Positions 42,531-51,671 of a stretch of DNA of 64,000 nt are shown here, one piece after another (the stretch's first letter is position 1; each line of letters opens with the position of its first letter). A model generated the notes under the pieces. The model worked only from the letters and a program-made list of their open reading frames with translations. It was not told the origin of the DNA and did not search any database. The translations under genes were made by a program, and so were the position numbers. Source of the DNA: a bacterium 1XD42-54 (GTDB taxonomy: Bacteria; Bacillota; Clostridia; Lachnospirales; Lachnospiraceae); NCBI GenBank assembly GCA_003612585.1, contig RAZH01000004.1:186001-250000 (forward strand). Reading direction: 5' to 3'.

Positions 42531-43349
42531 TTATTTTAACTTGATATGCTGATGGGTAAAAAGATGATCCTGGCAATACTCATAATTTCCATCACACTTG
42601 GAACAAAAACGGAACTCCAGGTTTTCCCCGTCAAGCTCTGTCCGTCCGCAAACTGCACACTTATGCCGCGTGTTGCCGCCCTTTGGCATGACCTTTTTGA
42701 CCTCACGCTTGAACTCGTTTCTCCGGTGAATCTCCTTTGGCGAAAATCTTCTGACATTGCGCGACAGCAAAAAGAAAACAAAAAAGTTCAACAACGACAT
42801 AAGGATGGAAATACGATCCGCCCATCCTCCCTGAAAGAAGGAAAGCGCTACGAAAAATCCGTACACCAGCCCCATCCACTTCATCTTAATCGGAATCAGA
42901 AAATAAAGCATAACCTCTGCATTCGGATAAGTGGCCGCAAAAGCAAGCAAGATCGACATGTTGATATAGTACGTGCTGAAATAGCCGGCCCCTCCCATAA
43001 AATACAGAATAAATGCGCCCAGCACCGTAAAGAGGATACCGGAAATAATATATACATTGAACCGGAAAGCTCCCCACGTGTACTCCAACGACCGGCCAAT
43101 CGAAAAATAGAAATACAGCATAATAATCGTAAACAGATCCAGCTGGCTTGGCGGCACCAGAATCCAGGAAATCACGCGCCATACCTGCCCATGCAAAATC
43201 TGGTACGGGTTCAGTGTAAGATACCGCATCATTTCCGGCATCAGCGCATAAATCAGATATCCGGCCGCGTACAGGGCAACCATGACTGCCGGCAGATTTT
43301 TGATTGCATATTTTCCGTATTTGCGTTCCATTTTATCCAGAAAATTCAT
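42531..43349 (-). CDS. rhomboid-like membrane protein with C-terminal zinc-ribbon, apparently lacking the protease site
   Basis: A 272-residue protein with about six membrane segments (20-200) in a rhomboid/Derlin-like pattern (LHGQVWRVISWILVPP at the start). The Gly-x-Ser nucleophile motif of active rhomboids is not seen; the corresponding region reads YYINMSILLAFAATYP. A soluble tail carries CAVCGRTE and CSKCDGNYEYC, a zinc-ribbon-like cysteine set. It may be an inactive rhomboid adaptor. Function unknown. Confidence 0.65.
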   Translation of the reverse strand: MNFLDKMERKYGKYAIKNLPAVMVALYAAGYLIYALMPEMMRYLTLNPYQILHGQVWRVISWILVPPSQLDLFTIIMLYFYFSIGRSLEYTWGAFRFNVYIISGILFTVLGAFILYFMGGAGYFSTYYINMSILLAFAATYPNAEVMLYFLIPIKMKWMGLVYGFFVALSFFQGGWADRISILMSLLNFFVFFLLSRNVRRFSPKEIHRRNEFKREVKKVMPKGGNTRHKCAVCGRTELDGENLEFRFCSKCDGNYEYCQDHLFTHQHIKLK

Positions 43350-43504
43350 AATTCATCCTCTTTCTTTTCCAGGGTTTCTTCCAGCCCTGCCACTGCTTCT
43401 GGCCTGACTGCCCTATCTTGCTTTGCTTATTATAATTTTACGTGCTTCTTTTGTCAATTACACGAATCCCGTAATTCCGGTTCTTTAGATTTTTTTAAGA
43501 AACC

Positions 43505-43690
43505 TTATGAAAGCGGACGCAGCTTCGGAATGCAAATCTGATCACCGATCTGAAGATTATACACATCCACGTACGGATTCGCAAAGATCAGTGCAGAAAC
43601 ACGTACATTATATTTTTTCCCAAGCAGATAAAGTGTATCCCCTTTTTCTATTGTATGAGTAAAACCGATGCATTTGCAAAAGTATGCCAT
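43505..43690 (-). CDS. small LysM domain protein
   Basis: A 61-residue protein that is almost only one LysM domain: HTIEKGDTLYLLGKKYNV and the end NLQIGDQICIP are diagnostic. LysM domains bind N-acetylglucosamine polymers, or in spore formers help spore-coat proteins such as SafA. No signal peptide is visible. A plausible ribosome binding site (GGGAGTGATC) precedes the ATG. Confidence 0.8.
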   Translation of the reverse strand: MAYFCKCIGFTHTIEKGDTLYLLGKKYNVRVSALIFANPYVDVYNLQIGDQICIPKLRPLS

Positions 43691-43802
43691 AAGATCACTC
43701 CCGTTTTTATTCTATCCTATACATATATCGTATGCATCCGGAAGAAAATTGCTTGCATCCAAGTCCTTTGCTGTACTATACTGGGAAACAGATTTATCGG
43801 AC

Positions 43803-43880
43803 GCCACCGGATGTGCAGCACAAAAACGGGGTTCCGACGCAAACAAGTCACCCCTTATTTTGTGCTGCACATCTGGTGGC
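43803..43880. repeat. structured intergenic hairpin element, copy A
   Basis: Outer arms GCCACCGGATGTGCAGCACA and TGTGCTGCACATCTGGTGGC pair with a single mismatch, extended by AAA/TTT. Inside, GGGGT and ACCCC pair around the loop TCCGACGCAAACAAGTC. The element at 61690-61765 has a different outer stem but the same internal core. It lies between a LysM gene and the aroC promoter. Only this pair was found by eye. Confidence 0.7.
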
Positions 43881-43917
43881 TGGCTACAATTAAAGTGTGG
43901 ATTGCACACATCGGGAA

Positions 43918-43946
43918 TTGACTAATTTCAGATTACAGAATATAAA
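43918..43946 (+). promoter_or_regulatory. sigma-A-type promoter of aroC
   Basis: TTGACT (43918-43923), a 17-base spacer and TATAAA (43941-43946). Confidence 0.72.
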
Positions 43947-43971
43947 AATAACAGAAATGAGAGGGAAAAAT

Positions 43972-45108
43972 ATGGCTGGTTCAATATTCGGAACGATTTT
44001 TAAGATAAGTACCTGGGGGGAATCCCATGGAAAGGGGATTGGCGTCGTGATAGATGGCTGTCCGGCAGGCCTTGCACTGGATGAAGCGGATATTCAGATG
44101 TATCTGGACCGGAGACGGCCGGGACAGAACAAATATACGACGGCGCGCGCGGAATCTGACAGCGTGGAAATTCTGTCCGGAATTTTTGAAGGAAAAACGA
44201 CGGGTACGCCGATTTCTCTTCTGGTCAGAAACCAGGATCAGCGTTCCCGCGACTACGGTTCTATTTCGGAGCTGTACCGTCCGGGACACGCCGATTATAC
44301 GTTTGATCAGAAGTATGGATTTCGTGACTATCGAGGAGGAGGCCGTTCTTCCGGCCGGGAAACAATCGGGCGCGTAGCTGCGGGTGCTGTCGCTATGAAG
44401 CTTCTTGCAGAGCTTGGTATTACAGTTACCGCATATGTCAGCGCAATCGGCCCTGTTACGATTGACCGCTCTCATGTTGATTTTTCCTACATTGAGAAAA
44501 GTAAAGTACGCATGCCGGATTCAGAAGCTACTGAAAAAGCGCTTGCCTATCTCGATGCTTGCATCCAATCCCAGGATTCCAGCGGAGGGACAATCGAATG
44601 CATTGCGCAGAACGTCCCTGCCGGACTCGGTACCCCGGTGTTTGAGAAACTCGACGCCGTTCTCGCTCAGGCGCTTATGTCCATCGGTGCGGTCAAAGCC
44701 GTAGAAATCGGTGACGGAACCACCGTCTCCGCTCTCCATGGCTCTGAAAACAACGACGCTTATACCTTGAATGAACAGAACCGCCCCGTAAAAGCCTCAA
44801 ATCACAGCGGCGGAATCCTCGGTGGAATCAGCGACGGCTCTCCTTTGTTGCTGCGCGCCTCCTTCAAACCCACGCCTTCGATCGCACAGCCGCAGTCCAT
44901 GCTCGGCCGCGACGGAACTATCCACAGAGAATGCATCCACGGCAGGCACGACCCGATTATTGTTTCCCGCGCCGTCGTCGTGGTAGAAGCTATGACCGCT
45001 CTCGTGCTCGCCGACCACCTGCTGCTCAATATGGCTTCCAGAATCGAAAACATCAAAAAAATATACCGTCCATCTCCGTGTAACAGCCAAACTGTAATAT
45101 CTGAATAA
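43972..45108 (+). CDS. aroC: chorismate synthase
   Basis: A 378-residue AroC. The start MAGSIFGTIFKISTWGESHG has GAGAGGG before it; an upstream in-frame ATG at 43897 is ahead of the promoter and is not used. Family signatures are WGESHGKGIGVVIDGCPAG, PGHADYTFDQKYGFRDYRGG region (about 122-141) and RGGGRSSGRET. It removes phosphate from EPSP to make chorismate with reduced FMN. No other shikimate gene is nearby. Confidence 0.97.
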   Translation: MAGSIFGTIFKISTWGESHGKGIGVVIDGCPAGLALDEADIQMYLDRRRPGQNKYTTARAESDSVEILSGIFEGKTTGTPISLLVRNQDQRSRDYGSISELYRPGHADYTFDQKYGFRDYRGGGRSSGRETIGRVAAGAVAMKLLAELGITVTAYVSAIGPVTIDRSHVDFSYIEKSKVRMPDSEATEKALAYLDACIQSQDSSGGTIECIAQNVPAGLGTPVFEKLDAVLAQALMSIGAVKAVEIGDGTTVSALHGSENNDAYTLNEQNRPVKASNHSGGILGGISDGSPLLLRASFKPTPSIAQPQSMLGRDGTIHRECIHGRHDPIIVSRAVVVVEAMTALVLADHLLLNMASRIENIKKIYRPSPCNSQTVISE

Positions 45109-45150
45109 TAATATTTGAAAAAATAGTATCTGAAATAAGAACGTTCAACA

Positions 45151-45762
45151 TCAGAAAGAACACGGCTCATTTTTGCTTTTCAGATGGTCGATCAGAATTT
45201 GGAAAGGTTTTGTAATGTACTTGTCCTTTTGGAATAATGCAAGCATTTGATTTTCCATTTTCATGTTGTCTAAGTGAATGATACGCAGTTTCTTTAAAAG
45301 CAAAGAATCTGACAATAATTTTTCCGGCAAAACAGTGATGCCCAGTCCTGCTTCTGCTGCTTTGATAAGCGCGAATGAATTAACGCTTTCCCATACAGGT
45401 TCTGCTTTCAGGTTGGAAAGTGCAAGCATATGATCCAGCGTGTCACGGATTGCACTCCCCTGCTCACGGAGCAACAGCGGATAAGCACATAATTGTTCCA
45501 GCGTAACGTTTTGCCCGGATACCGGAAAATCCGGTGAACAGGCCGTCAAAATATTGCGGGCCTCTTCCAAAAGAGAAACTCCGCAATGCGTCAGGGTAAC
45601 ACCTTTGGGGAACCGCTCAAATAGAGGGGTTCCTGTCTGTTTTTCAAGTTCAGCAATTGCATGAGAAACTGCGGATTGCGTAATATACAGTTTTTTTGCA
45701 GCCCCTGTAAAGGTCCCGGTCTCTGCAATTGCTTCTAAAATTTCCAGATATCGTATTACCAT
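45151..45762 (-). CDS. LysR family regulator with an internal deletion
   Basis: A 203-residue protein, about 90 shorter than usual. The helix-turn-helix (1-60; FTGAAKKLYITQSAVSHAI) and the linker helix are intact. It then jumps at about residue 74 from EEARNILTA into SPDFPVSGQNVTLEQL, which normally belongs about 80 residues later, and continues with the second half of the effector domain to the usual end. The frame is kept. It is divergent from the chromate-type transporter genes. It could bind DNA but probably cannot sense its effector normally. Confidence 0.72.
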   Translation of the reverse strand: MVIRYLEILEAIAETGTFTGAAKKLYITQSAVSHAIAELEKQTGTPLFERFPKGVTLTHCGVSLLEEARNILTACSPDFPVSGQNVTLEQLCAYPLLLREQGSAIRDTLDHMLALSNLKAEPVWESVNSFALIKAAEAGLGITVLPEKLLSDSLLLKKLRIIHLDNMKMENQMLALFQKDKYITKPFQILIDHLKSKNEPCSF

Positions 45763-45817
45763 TTTTCTTTCCTTTCAGACATGAGTAAAATAGATGGATT
45801 CTATAAAATTATAACAT

Positions 45818-45846
45818 TTTACAGATTTCAGAACAAGAGATACAAT
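45818..45846 (+). promoter_or_regulatory. promoter of the chromate-type transporter genes
   Basis: TTTACA (45818-45823), a 17-base spacer and TACAAT (45841-45846), in the 108-base gap shared with the divergent LysR gene. Confidence 0.55.
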
Positions 45847-45870
45847 AAGCCAGACAGGAGGGAAATGATT

Positions 45871-46434
45871 TTGAAACCACAGATCAAAACATATTCATGG
45901 CTTTTGGCTATTAATCTCTTTATCAGTGCTTTTACTTTTGGCGGCGGCTATATCGTTGTTCCAATGGTGCGCCGTTTTTTTGTTGTCAAAAAACAATATT
46001 TCACAGAAGAAGAACTGATCAATATGGCTGCCATAGCACAATCAACACCCGGAGCGATTGCTATCAATCTCTCTGCTCTGGCCGGTTATAAAGTAGCCGG
46101 TATTCCGGGGGCTTTGATCAGCTGCATTTCTGCCGTCATTCCTCCGCTTGTGATTCTCTCGTTTGTTTCCGTATTTTATAAGATATTTGTTTCCAATCCG
46201 ATGATTACAGCAGTTTTAAAAGGAATGGAAGCAGGGGTTGCCGCTATAATGGTTGATTTAATCATTGACATGTGCGCTTTGATTTTCAAACAGAAATCTT
46301 TGTTTTTATCTGCCATGATCCCATTGTCATTTATCGCCAATTTCGTATTTGGAATCAATGTGGCTCTCATCCTTCTGGTCTGCTGCATTTTGTGCATCCT
46401 GCAAATATTTTATAAAAAGAGGAAAGAAAAATGA
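45871..46434 (+). CDS. chromate transporter (CHR) family protein, first half
   Basis: A 187-residue membrane protein with one CHR domain: FTFGGGYIVVPMVRR and STPGAIAINLSALAGYKVAG. The start is taken as the TTG at 45871 because AGGAGGG lies eight bases before it; the ATG at 45865 is too close to that site, and the longer frame begins before the promoter. Paired short CHR proteins act as a heteromeric transporter for chromate or another oxyanion. It overlaps the next gene by four bases. Confidence 0.85.
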   Translation: MKPQIKTYSWLLAINLFISAFTFGGGYIVVPMVRRFFVVKKQYFTEEELINMAAIAQSTPGAIAINLSALAGYKVAGIPGALISCISAVIPPLVILSFVSVFYKIFVSNPMITAVLKGMEAGVAAIMVDLIIDMCALIFKQKSLFLSAMIPLSFIANFVFGINVALILLVCCILCILQIFYKKRKEK

Positions 46435-46991
46435 ATACTGTATTGAACTTATTCCTTGTATTTTTAAAAATTGGGGGATTGAGCATTGGCGGCGGTTATG
46501 CAATTATCCCTTTAATTCAAGAACAGGTCGTAGAAAAAACCGGCTGGATCAGCGAAAAAATGTTTACGGACATTATAACGATTTCGCAAATGACACCGGG
46601 ACCACTGGCCGTAAATACCTCAACCTTTGTCGGGCTCCAAATTGGAGGTGTTGCAGGCGCGCTGGCTGCAACAGCCGGATGCATCCTTTGCGGTATGATT
46701 CTTTCCCTGATTTTATATCGCTTTTTTCAGACTCATCAAAAATCGGCTTATGTGCTGGAAGTATTAAACGGACTGAAGTCTGCTTCCCTCGGTTTGATTC
46801 TTTCAGCCGCATTCACGATGATACTGTTAGCGTTATACGGCAGCAACAAACCTGAATTATCTTTTTCAGCACTGAATTGGACTGCGCTGTTTTTATTCTT
46901 AACCATGCTGTTTATCCTGCGTAAATGGAAAATCAATCCGATTCTGATTATGCTGATCAATGGTTTTGCCGGGCTTTTCTTTTACTTATAA
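46431..46991 (+). CDS. chromate transporter (CHR) family protein, second half
   Basis: A 186-residue membrane protein, the second CHR domain: LSIGGGYAIIPLIQEQVV, MTPGPLAVNTSTFVGLQIGG. It starts at the ATGA overlap with the first half. The pair matches the usual arrangement of split ChrA-like transporters in Firmicutes; the true substrate in an anaerobe is uncertain. Confidence 0.87.
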   Translation: MNTVLNLFLVFLKIGGLSIGGGYAIIPLIQEQVVEKTGWISEKMFTDIITISQMTPGPLAVNTSTFVGLQIGGVAGALAATAGCILCGMILSLILYRFFQTHQKSAYVLEVLNGLKSASLGLILSAAFTMILLALYGSNKPELSFSALNWTALFLFLTMLFILRKWKINPILIMLINGFAGLFFYL

Positions 46992-47033
46992 TATTTATAA
47001 AAATCTGCCATACTGCTCTTTTGCAAAAAGCAA

Positions 47034-47072
47034 AAAGGCGATGCGCGTTCTTTCCTGACGCATATCGCCTTT
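47034..47072. terminator. bidirectional terminator between convergent genes
   Basis: AAAGGCGATGCG and CGCATATCGCCTTT pair with a two-base bulge. A-rich and T-rich flanks allow use by the CHR transporter operon on the plus strand and the lactonase-like gene on the minus strand. Confidence 0.75.
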
Positions 47073-47083
47073 CTCAAAACTCC

Positions 47084-48142
47084 TTACTCGTATCTCGATA
47101 TCAGAATACAGTTCGGCGTATCGACCTGGATCGGCCGTCCTTTCATTACAAGTAGGCCTTTGTCATAGTCAATCGTAAAAAACCGTATTTCGTTCGTCTC
47201 ATGATTCAGCACCACCAGCGTTTTTTCACCCGGCAGCACATCAATGTCCTTCGGATAATCCCCACTGATCGGCAGACAGCAGAGTCTTGTCAGCATACCA
47301 GTCTCCTGGTCAATTTCGAAAACCGCCACTGTATTTTCCCCGGCTGTCGACGTATACAGATATCTTCCGCTCGGTGAAATCTTCATACCGCAACAGGCGC
47401 TCCCCTTCGATGCCGGGTCCCGGACTACGGAGATCTCCTGAATTTTCTCAAACTCAGGCGCTTTCCCGTCCCCGTCATACCGGTAAACACAGACCTCATT
47501 CGTCAGCTCTGCATTGATATAGGCAAATCTCCCATCCTTCCCGAATGTCAGAAGCCTCGGGCCGGAATCCAACTTGCAGCGAATGATATCATAGAGCTTC
47601 AGCTTTCCTGTTTTTTCGTTTACTTTATAAAGCTTCACCTGGTCAATCCCATTATCCACAGCGCACAGATATTTGTCATCCGGAGTAGGAATCACACAGC
47701 TTACATGGGGCCGGAAATTCCGGTCCGCCACACTGCCGAGCCCTTTGTGAAAAATCCCGTCCATCACAGAGCCAAGCCGTCCGTCATGATGCGTATGAAC
47801 TACCGTCACCTTCCCGTCATGATAACCGCCCACATACAGGAACTTTCCACTTTTATCCGTAGAAAGATAGCAGCCGCGCATCCCGTCTATCCCAATCTTG
47901 TTAATTGGTTCAAGTCCGCCATCTTCCAGAATTTTCAGTACTTCCACGCCCTCATCTGCAATTGAGTACAGATATTTGCTGTCGCAGGATTTCACCATAT
48001 GGGAAGCGTTGTTGACCGGAACCACCTCACGCTCTGTCATATGCCCTTCTTCCAGGTCAATATCGTAAACATGAATTCCGATACTGCTCCCATGCGTATA
48101 TGTGCCAACGTAGGCTACGTATTTTTCCTGTCTTTCCATCAT
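47084..48142 (-). CDS. lactonase family beta-propeller protein (6-phosphogluconolactonase-like)
   Basis: A 352-residue seven-bladed propeller of the YbhE/lactonase type, starting YVAYVGTYTHGSSIGIHVY. Repeats with SPSGRYLYTSTAGENTVAVF and HDGKVTVVHTHHDGRLGSV are typical. Members such as E. coli Pgl hydrolyse 6-phosphogluconolactone, but many have no proven activity. GGAGG precedes the first of two ATGs. No pentose phosphate gene is nearby. Confidence 0.8.
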   Translation of the reverse strand: MMERQEKYVAYVGTYTHGSSIGIHVYDIDLEEGHMTEREVVPVNNASHMVKSCDSKYLYSIADEGVEVLKILEDGGLEPINKIGIDGMRGCYLSTDKSGKFLYVGGYHDGKVTVVHTHHDGRLGSVMDGIFHKGLGSVADRNFRPHVSCVIPTPDDKYLCAVDNGIDQVKLYKVNEKTGKLKLYDIIRCKLDSGPRLLTFGKDGRFAYINAELTNEVCVYRYDGDGKAPEFEKIQEISVVRDPASKGSACCGMKISPSGRYLYTSTAGENTVAVFEIDQETGMLTRLCCLPISGDYPKDIDVLPGEKTLVVLNHETNEIRFFTIDYDKGLLVMKGRPIQVDTPNCILISRYE

Positions 48143-48276
48143 TCAAAACCTCCTGCAAAAGTATCGCCGGCCTGTTTTTATCCAGTACTTTTCGATCGCG
48201 CCGGGCTTTTTTCCAATCATAACACAGAAGCTTTTTTTTGTTAAGTAAATTAGAGAAAAAACTTTTGAAAAACATA

Positions 48277-48304
48277 TTGACATGATGAAAAGTAAGAGTA
48301 TAAT
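48277..48304 (+). promoter_or_regulatory. strong sigma-A promoter of the XRE-potABCD operon
   Basis: TTGACA (48277-48282), a 16-base spacer and TATAAT (48299-48304), both perfect matches to consensus. Confidence 0.85.
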
Positions 48305-48326
48305 CATCATTAATGCGCGTTTAGTG

Positions 48327-48355
48327 ACAGTAAACTTTTTGTTTATTTTTACTGT
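48327..48355 (+). promoter_or_regulatory. operator candidate of the XRE-potABCD operon
   Basis: ACAGTAAA (48327-48334) and TTTACTGT (48348-48355) form a perfect 8-bp inverted repeat in the leader, about 15-45 bases past the predicted transcription start. It is a likely binding site for the regulator encoded next. Confidence 0.55.
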
Positions 48356-48379
48356 GTTTACATAAGAATGGAGAACGCT

Positions 48380-48919
48380 ATGAAAATCGGATCAAAATTA
48401 AAAGAACTCCGTATTGCCAAAAATCTGACGCAGGAGGAGCTGGCCGACCGCGCGGAGCTGTCAAAAGGCTTTATTTCACAGCTCGAACGTGATCTCACCT
48501 CACCGTCCATCGCCACGCTGGTGGATATCCTGCAATGTCTCGGCACTGATTTACAGGAATTCTTCAGCACACCGGCCGATGAACAGATTGTATTCCACGA
48601 CCAGGATTATTTCGAAAAGATTGATACAGAACTGAAAAATAAAATCGAATGGATTATTCCAAATGCCCAGAAAAACATGATGGAACCGATTCGCCTGACT
48701 CTGGAACCAGGCGGCTCCACCTACCCGGACGTTCCGCACGAAGGAGAAGAATTCGGCTACGTTCTTCACGGCAGTATTACGATTCATCTTGGCAACCGCA
48801 GTTACCGGGCTAAAAAGGGCGAGGCCTTTTATTTCATACCAAATACTCAGCATTATATTAAAGCAAACGGAAAAACCGGCGCTGAACTGCTCTGGATCAG
48901 CACGCCGCCGAGTTTTTAA
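48380..48919 (+). CDS. XRE-family regulator with cupin domain
   Basis: A 179-residue protein: an N-terminal helix-turn-helix (NLTQEELADRAELSKGFISQLER, about 15-37) and a C-terminal cupin (about 105-175; PDVPHEGEEFGYVLHG, GEAFYFIPNTQHYI). Such regulators (PuuR type) control polyamine genes. It is the first gene of the potABCD operon and is probably autoregulated. The start at 48380 has GGAG six bases before; an ATG 12 bases upstream lacks one. Confidence 0.88.
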   Translation: MKIGSKLKELRIAKNLTQEELADRAELSKGFISQLERDLTSPSIATLVDILQCLGTDLQEFFSTPADEQIVFHDQDYFEKIDTELKNKIEWIIPNAQKNMMEPIRLTLEPGGSTYPDVPHEGEEFGYVLHGSITIHLGNRSYRAKKGEAFYFIPNTQHYIKANGKTGAELLWISTPPSF

Positions 48920-48931
48920 CAGGAGGTACGA

Positions 48932-50005
48932 ATGAGCAACAAATTAATTGACCTGGTTGGTATCACCAAATCCTTTGACGGAGAACTGGTTCTGGATGAC
49001 CTGAATCTCTATATTCGCGAAAATGAATTTCTCACCCTCCTCGGTCCCAGCGGCTGCGGAAAAACAACGACGCTCCGTATTCTGGGCGGATTTGAAAATC
49101 CGGATAAAGGCAGTGTCATTTTTAACGGAGAAAATATTACACAGCTTCCTCCAAACAAACGGCAGCTCAATACCGTTTTCCAGAAATACGCACTCTTCAC
49201 ACATATGACGATTGCGGAAAATATTGCTTTTGGCCTTAAAATAAAGAAAAAAAGTAAAGCCTACATTGATGATAAGATTAAATACGCGCTGAAACTTGTC
49301 AATCTTCAGGGATATGAAAACCGTATGCCGGATTCCTTAAGCGGCGGCCAGCAGCAGCGTATTGCCATTGCCCGCGCGATCGTAAATGAACCAAAGGTTC
49401 TTCTTCTCGACGAACCGCTCGGCGCACTTGATCTGAAGCTGCGGCAGGATATGCAATACGAACTGATCCGCCTCAAAAACGAACTCGGGATTACGTTCAT
49501 TTATGTCACACACGATCAGGAAGAAGCGCTGACCATGTCAGACACGATCGTCGTCATGAATCAGGGCTACATCCAGCAGATCGGAACGCCGGAGGACATC
49601 TACAACGAGCCGCAGAACGCTTTCGTCGCAGATTTTATCGGCGACAGCAACATCATTAATGGCACGATGCTGGAAGATCGCCTCGTTGAAATCCTTGGTG
49701 CAAAATTCCCGTGCGTAGACGAGGGCTTCGGCCGCAACAAGCCGGTAGACGTTGTGATTCGTCCGGAGGACATTGATCTTCTGAAGCCGGAGGAAGGCAC
49801 CATTCAGGGCGTCGTCACACATCTGATTTTCAAAGGCGTGCATTATGAGATGGAAGTCATGGCAAACGGTTATGAATGGCTTGTTCACAGTACAGACCTT
49901 TTCCCGGTTGGCACACAGGTCGGTCTTCATGTCGATCCCTTTGACATTCAGATTATGAACAAACCGGAATCAGAGGATGAGGAGGCGGTCACCATTGATG
50001 AGTAA
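48932..50005 (+). CDS. potA: spermidine/putrescine ABC importer ATPase
   Basis: A 357-residue ATPase. Walker [11 protein letters not shown]-loop [10 protein letters not shown], signature LSGGQQQR, Walker [12 protein letters not shown], and a C-terminal TOBE domain (about 270-345). It energises uptake of polyamines with PotB, PotC and PotD. It overlaps potB by eight bases. Confidence 0.93.
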   Translation: MSNKLIDLVGITKSFDGELVLDDLNLYIRENEFLTLLGPSGCGKTTTLRILGGFENPDKGSVIFNGENITQLPPNKRQLNTVFQKYALFTHMTIAENIAFGLKIKKKSKAYIDDKIKYALKLVNLQGYENRMPDSLSGGQQQRIAIARAIVNEPKVLLLDEPLGALDLKLRQDMQYELIRLKNELGITFIYVTHDQEEALTMSDTIVVMNQGYIQQIGTPEDIYNEPQNAFVADFIGDSNIINGTMLEDRLVEILGAKFPCVDEGFGRNKPVDVVIRPEDIDLLKPEEGTIQGVVTHLIFKGVHYEMEVMANGYEWLVHSTDLFPVGTQVGLHVDPFDIQIMNKPESEDEEAVTIDE

Positions 50006-50822
50006 AAGAAAAACAAAATGGCTGCTCTCCGGCCCATTTCTTCTTTGGACTGTAGCTTTCATCATGATTCCGCTCGCAATTATCGTCTATTACGGGCTTA
50101 CATCCACGGAAGGAAGCTTTACTCTGTCCAATATTGCAGAGATGGGAACGCCGGAAAACATCAAAGCGCTTGTCCTTGCTTTGCTACTCTCCCTTGTGAG
50201 CACGGTGATCTGCCTGATTATGGCTTATCCGCTTGCCATGATCCTGTGCAACCTCAAGTTCAACGCGAATGGACTCATTGTCATGATTTTTATTGTGCCG
50301 ATGTGGATGAATTTCCTGCTCCGCACGCTTGCATGGCAGACTCTGCTTGAAAAAACAGGTGTCATCAACATGATCCTGAAAGCGCTGCATCTGCCCACTT
50401 TAAATATCATCAATACGCCGTACGCCATTATTCTCGGCATGGTCTACAATTTCCTGCCGTTTATGCTGTTGCCTATTTACAACAGCCTGATCAAAATAGA
50501 CAAAAATGTCATCAACGCCGCACGTGACCTCGGTGCAAACGAATTCAAGACCTTCTGGCGCATCACGTTTCCCTTGAGTCTCCCCGGCGTCATCAGCGGC
50601 ATTACGATGGTATTTGTTCCGGCCATGACAACCTTCGTCATCAGTGATCTTCTCGGCGGAGCAAAAATTCTTCTCATCGGAAATGTCATTGAACAGAAAT
50701 TCAAACAGGGAAACAACTGGAACGTCGGAAGCGGTCTGTCCCTTGTACTGATGGTATTTATTCTGATCAGTATGGCAATTATGCATAAATACGATAAAGA
50801 TGGAGAGGGGGTTGCATTTTGA
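49998..50822 (+). CDS. potB: spermidine/putrescine ABC importer permease
   Basis: A 274-residue permease with six membrane segments and the inner-membrane EAA-like loop [20 protein letters not shown]. The start MSKRKTKW is taken at 49998 with GGAGGCGG upstream; it overlaps the potA stop. Confidence 0.92.
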   Translation: MSKRKTKWLLSGPFLLWTVAFIMIPLAIIVYYGLTSTEGSFTLSNIAEMGTPENIKALVLALLLSLVSTVICLIMAYPLAMILCNLKFNANGLIVMIFIVPMWMNFLLRTLAWQTLLEKTGVINMILKALHLPTLNIINTPYAIILGMVYNFLPFMLLPIYNSLIKIDKNVINAARDLGANEFKTFWRITFPLSLPGVISGITMVFVPAMTTFVISDLLGGAKILLIGNVIEQKFKQGNNWNVGSGLSLVLMVFILISMAIMHKYDKDGEGVAF

Positions 50823-51628
50823 TCCGGAATTTTTTCAAAAAATTTTATCTCTTTTTTATTTTTGTCCTGCTGTATGCGCCGATCCTCACCCTTATCGTTT
50901 ACTCGTTCAATGCATCAAAAACGAGGGCAAAATGGGGAGGCTTTTCTTTAAAATGGTATTCCTCTCTTTTTGAGAACAAAGCGATTTTGCAGGCGCTTTA
51001 TAATACGTTGCTGATCGCCCTGCTTTCCGCGCTGATCGCAACCGTAATCGGTACCATGGCGTCTGTGGCACTCAATTCCATGAAAAGCAAAACGCGTACT
51101 TTCTGGATGAGTATGACGAACATCCCAATGCTGAACGCTGAAATTGTGACAGGTATCTCGCTGATGATGCTTTTTATCGCTGTCGGTAATTTTTTGTCTC
51201 TATTCGGTGGAAGCATTCGGTTCGGTTTTATGACCATCCTGATCGGACATATTACGTTCAATCTGCCTTATGTCATTTTGAGCGTCATGCCAAAACTCAA
51301 GCAGGTCAATATGTCGACCTACGAAGCTGCGCTTGATATCGGTGCTTCACCTATCTATGCTTTTTTCAAAGTCATTCTTCCGGACATCATGCCAGGCGTA
51401 CTCTCCGGCTTCCTTCTGGCATTTACGTTATCGCTCGATGACTTCATTATCACGCACTTTGTAAAAGGCCCCGGTGTGGATACGCTCTCAACCAAAATCT
51501 ACTCGGAAGTCCGCAAAGGCATCAAGCCGGAAATGTATGCGCTTTCTACGCTTGTTTTCATTACAGTGCTGCTTCTGCTGCTTATCGTAAACTATAAACC
51601 GAAGCAGAAAAATACTGCAAAAGTGTAA
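50819..51628 (+). CDS. potC: spermidine/putrescine ABC importer permease
   Basis: A 269-residue permease that starts with TTG (GGAGAGGGGG upstream) and overlaps potB by four bases. The EAA-like loop YEAALDIGASPIYAFFKVILP is clear, as is the PotC-type DDFIITHFVKGPG near the end. Confidence 0.92.
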   Translation: MIRNFFKKFYLFFIFVLLYAPILTLIVYSFNASKTRAKWGGFSLKWYSSLFENKAILQALYNTLLIALLSALIATVIGTMASVALNSMKSKTRTFWMSMTNIPMLNAEIVTGISLMMLFIAVGNFLSLFGGSIRFGFMTILIGHITFNLPYVILSVMPKLKQVNMSTYEAALDIGASPIYAFFKVILPDIMPGVLSGFLLAFTLSLDDFIITHFVKGPGVDTLSTKIYSEVRKGIKPEMYALSTLVFITVLLLLLIVNYKPKQKNTAKV

Positions 51629-51671
51629 TTTTGCAGTTAATATTATTTATTATTCAGGGAGGAGAAAAATC

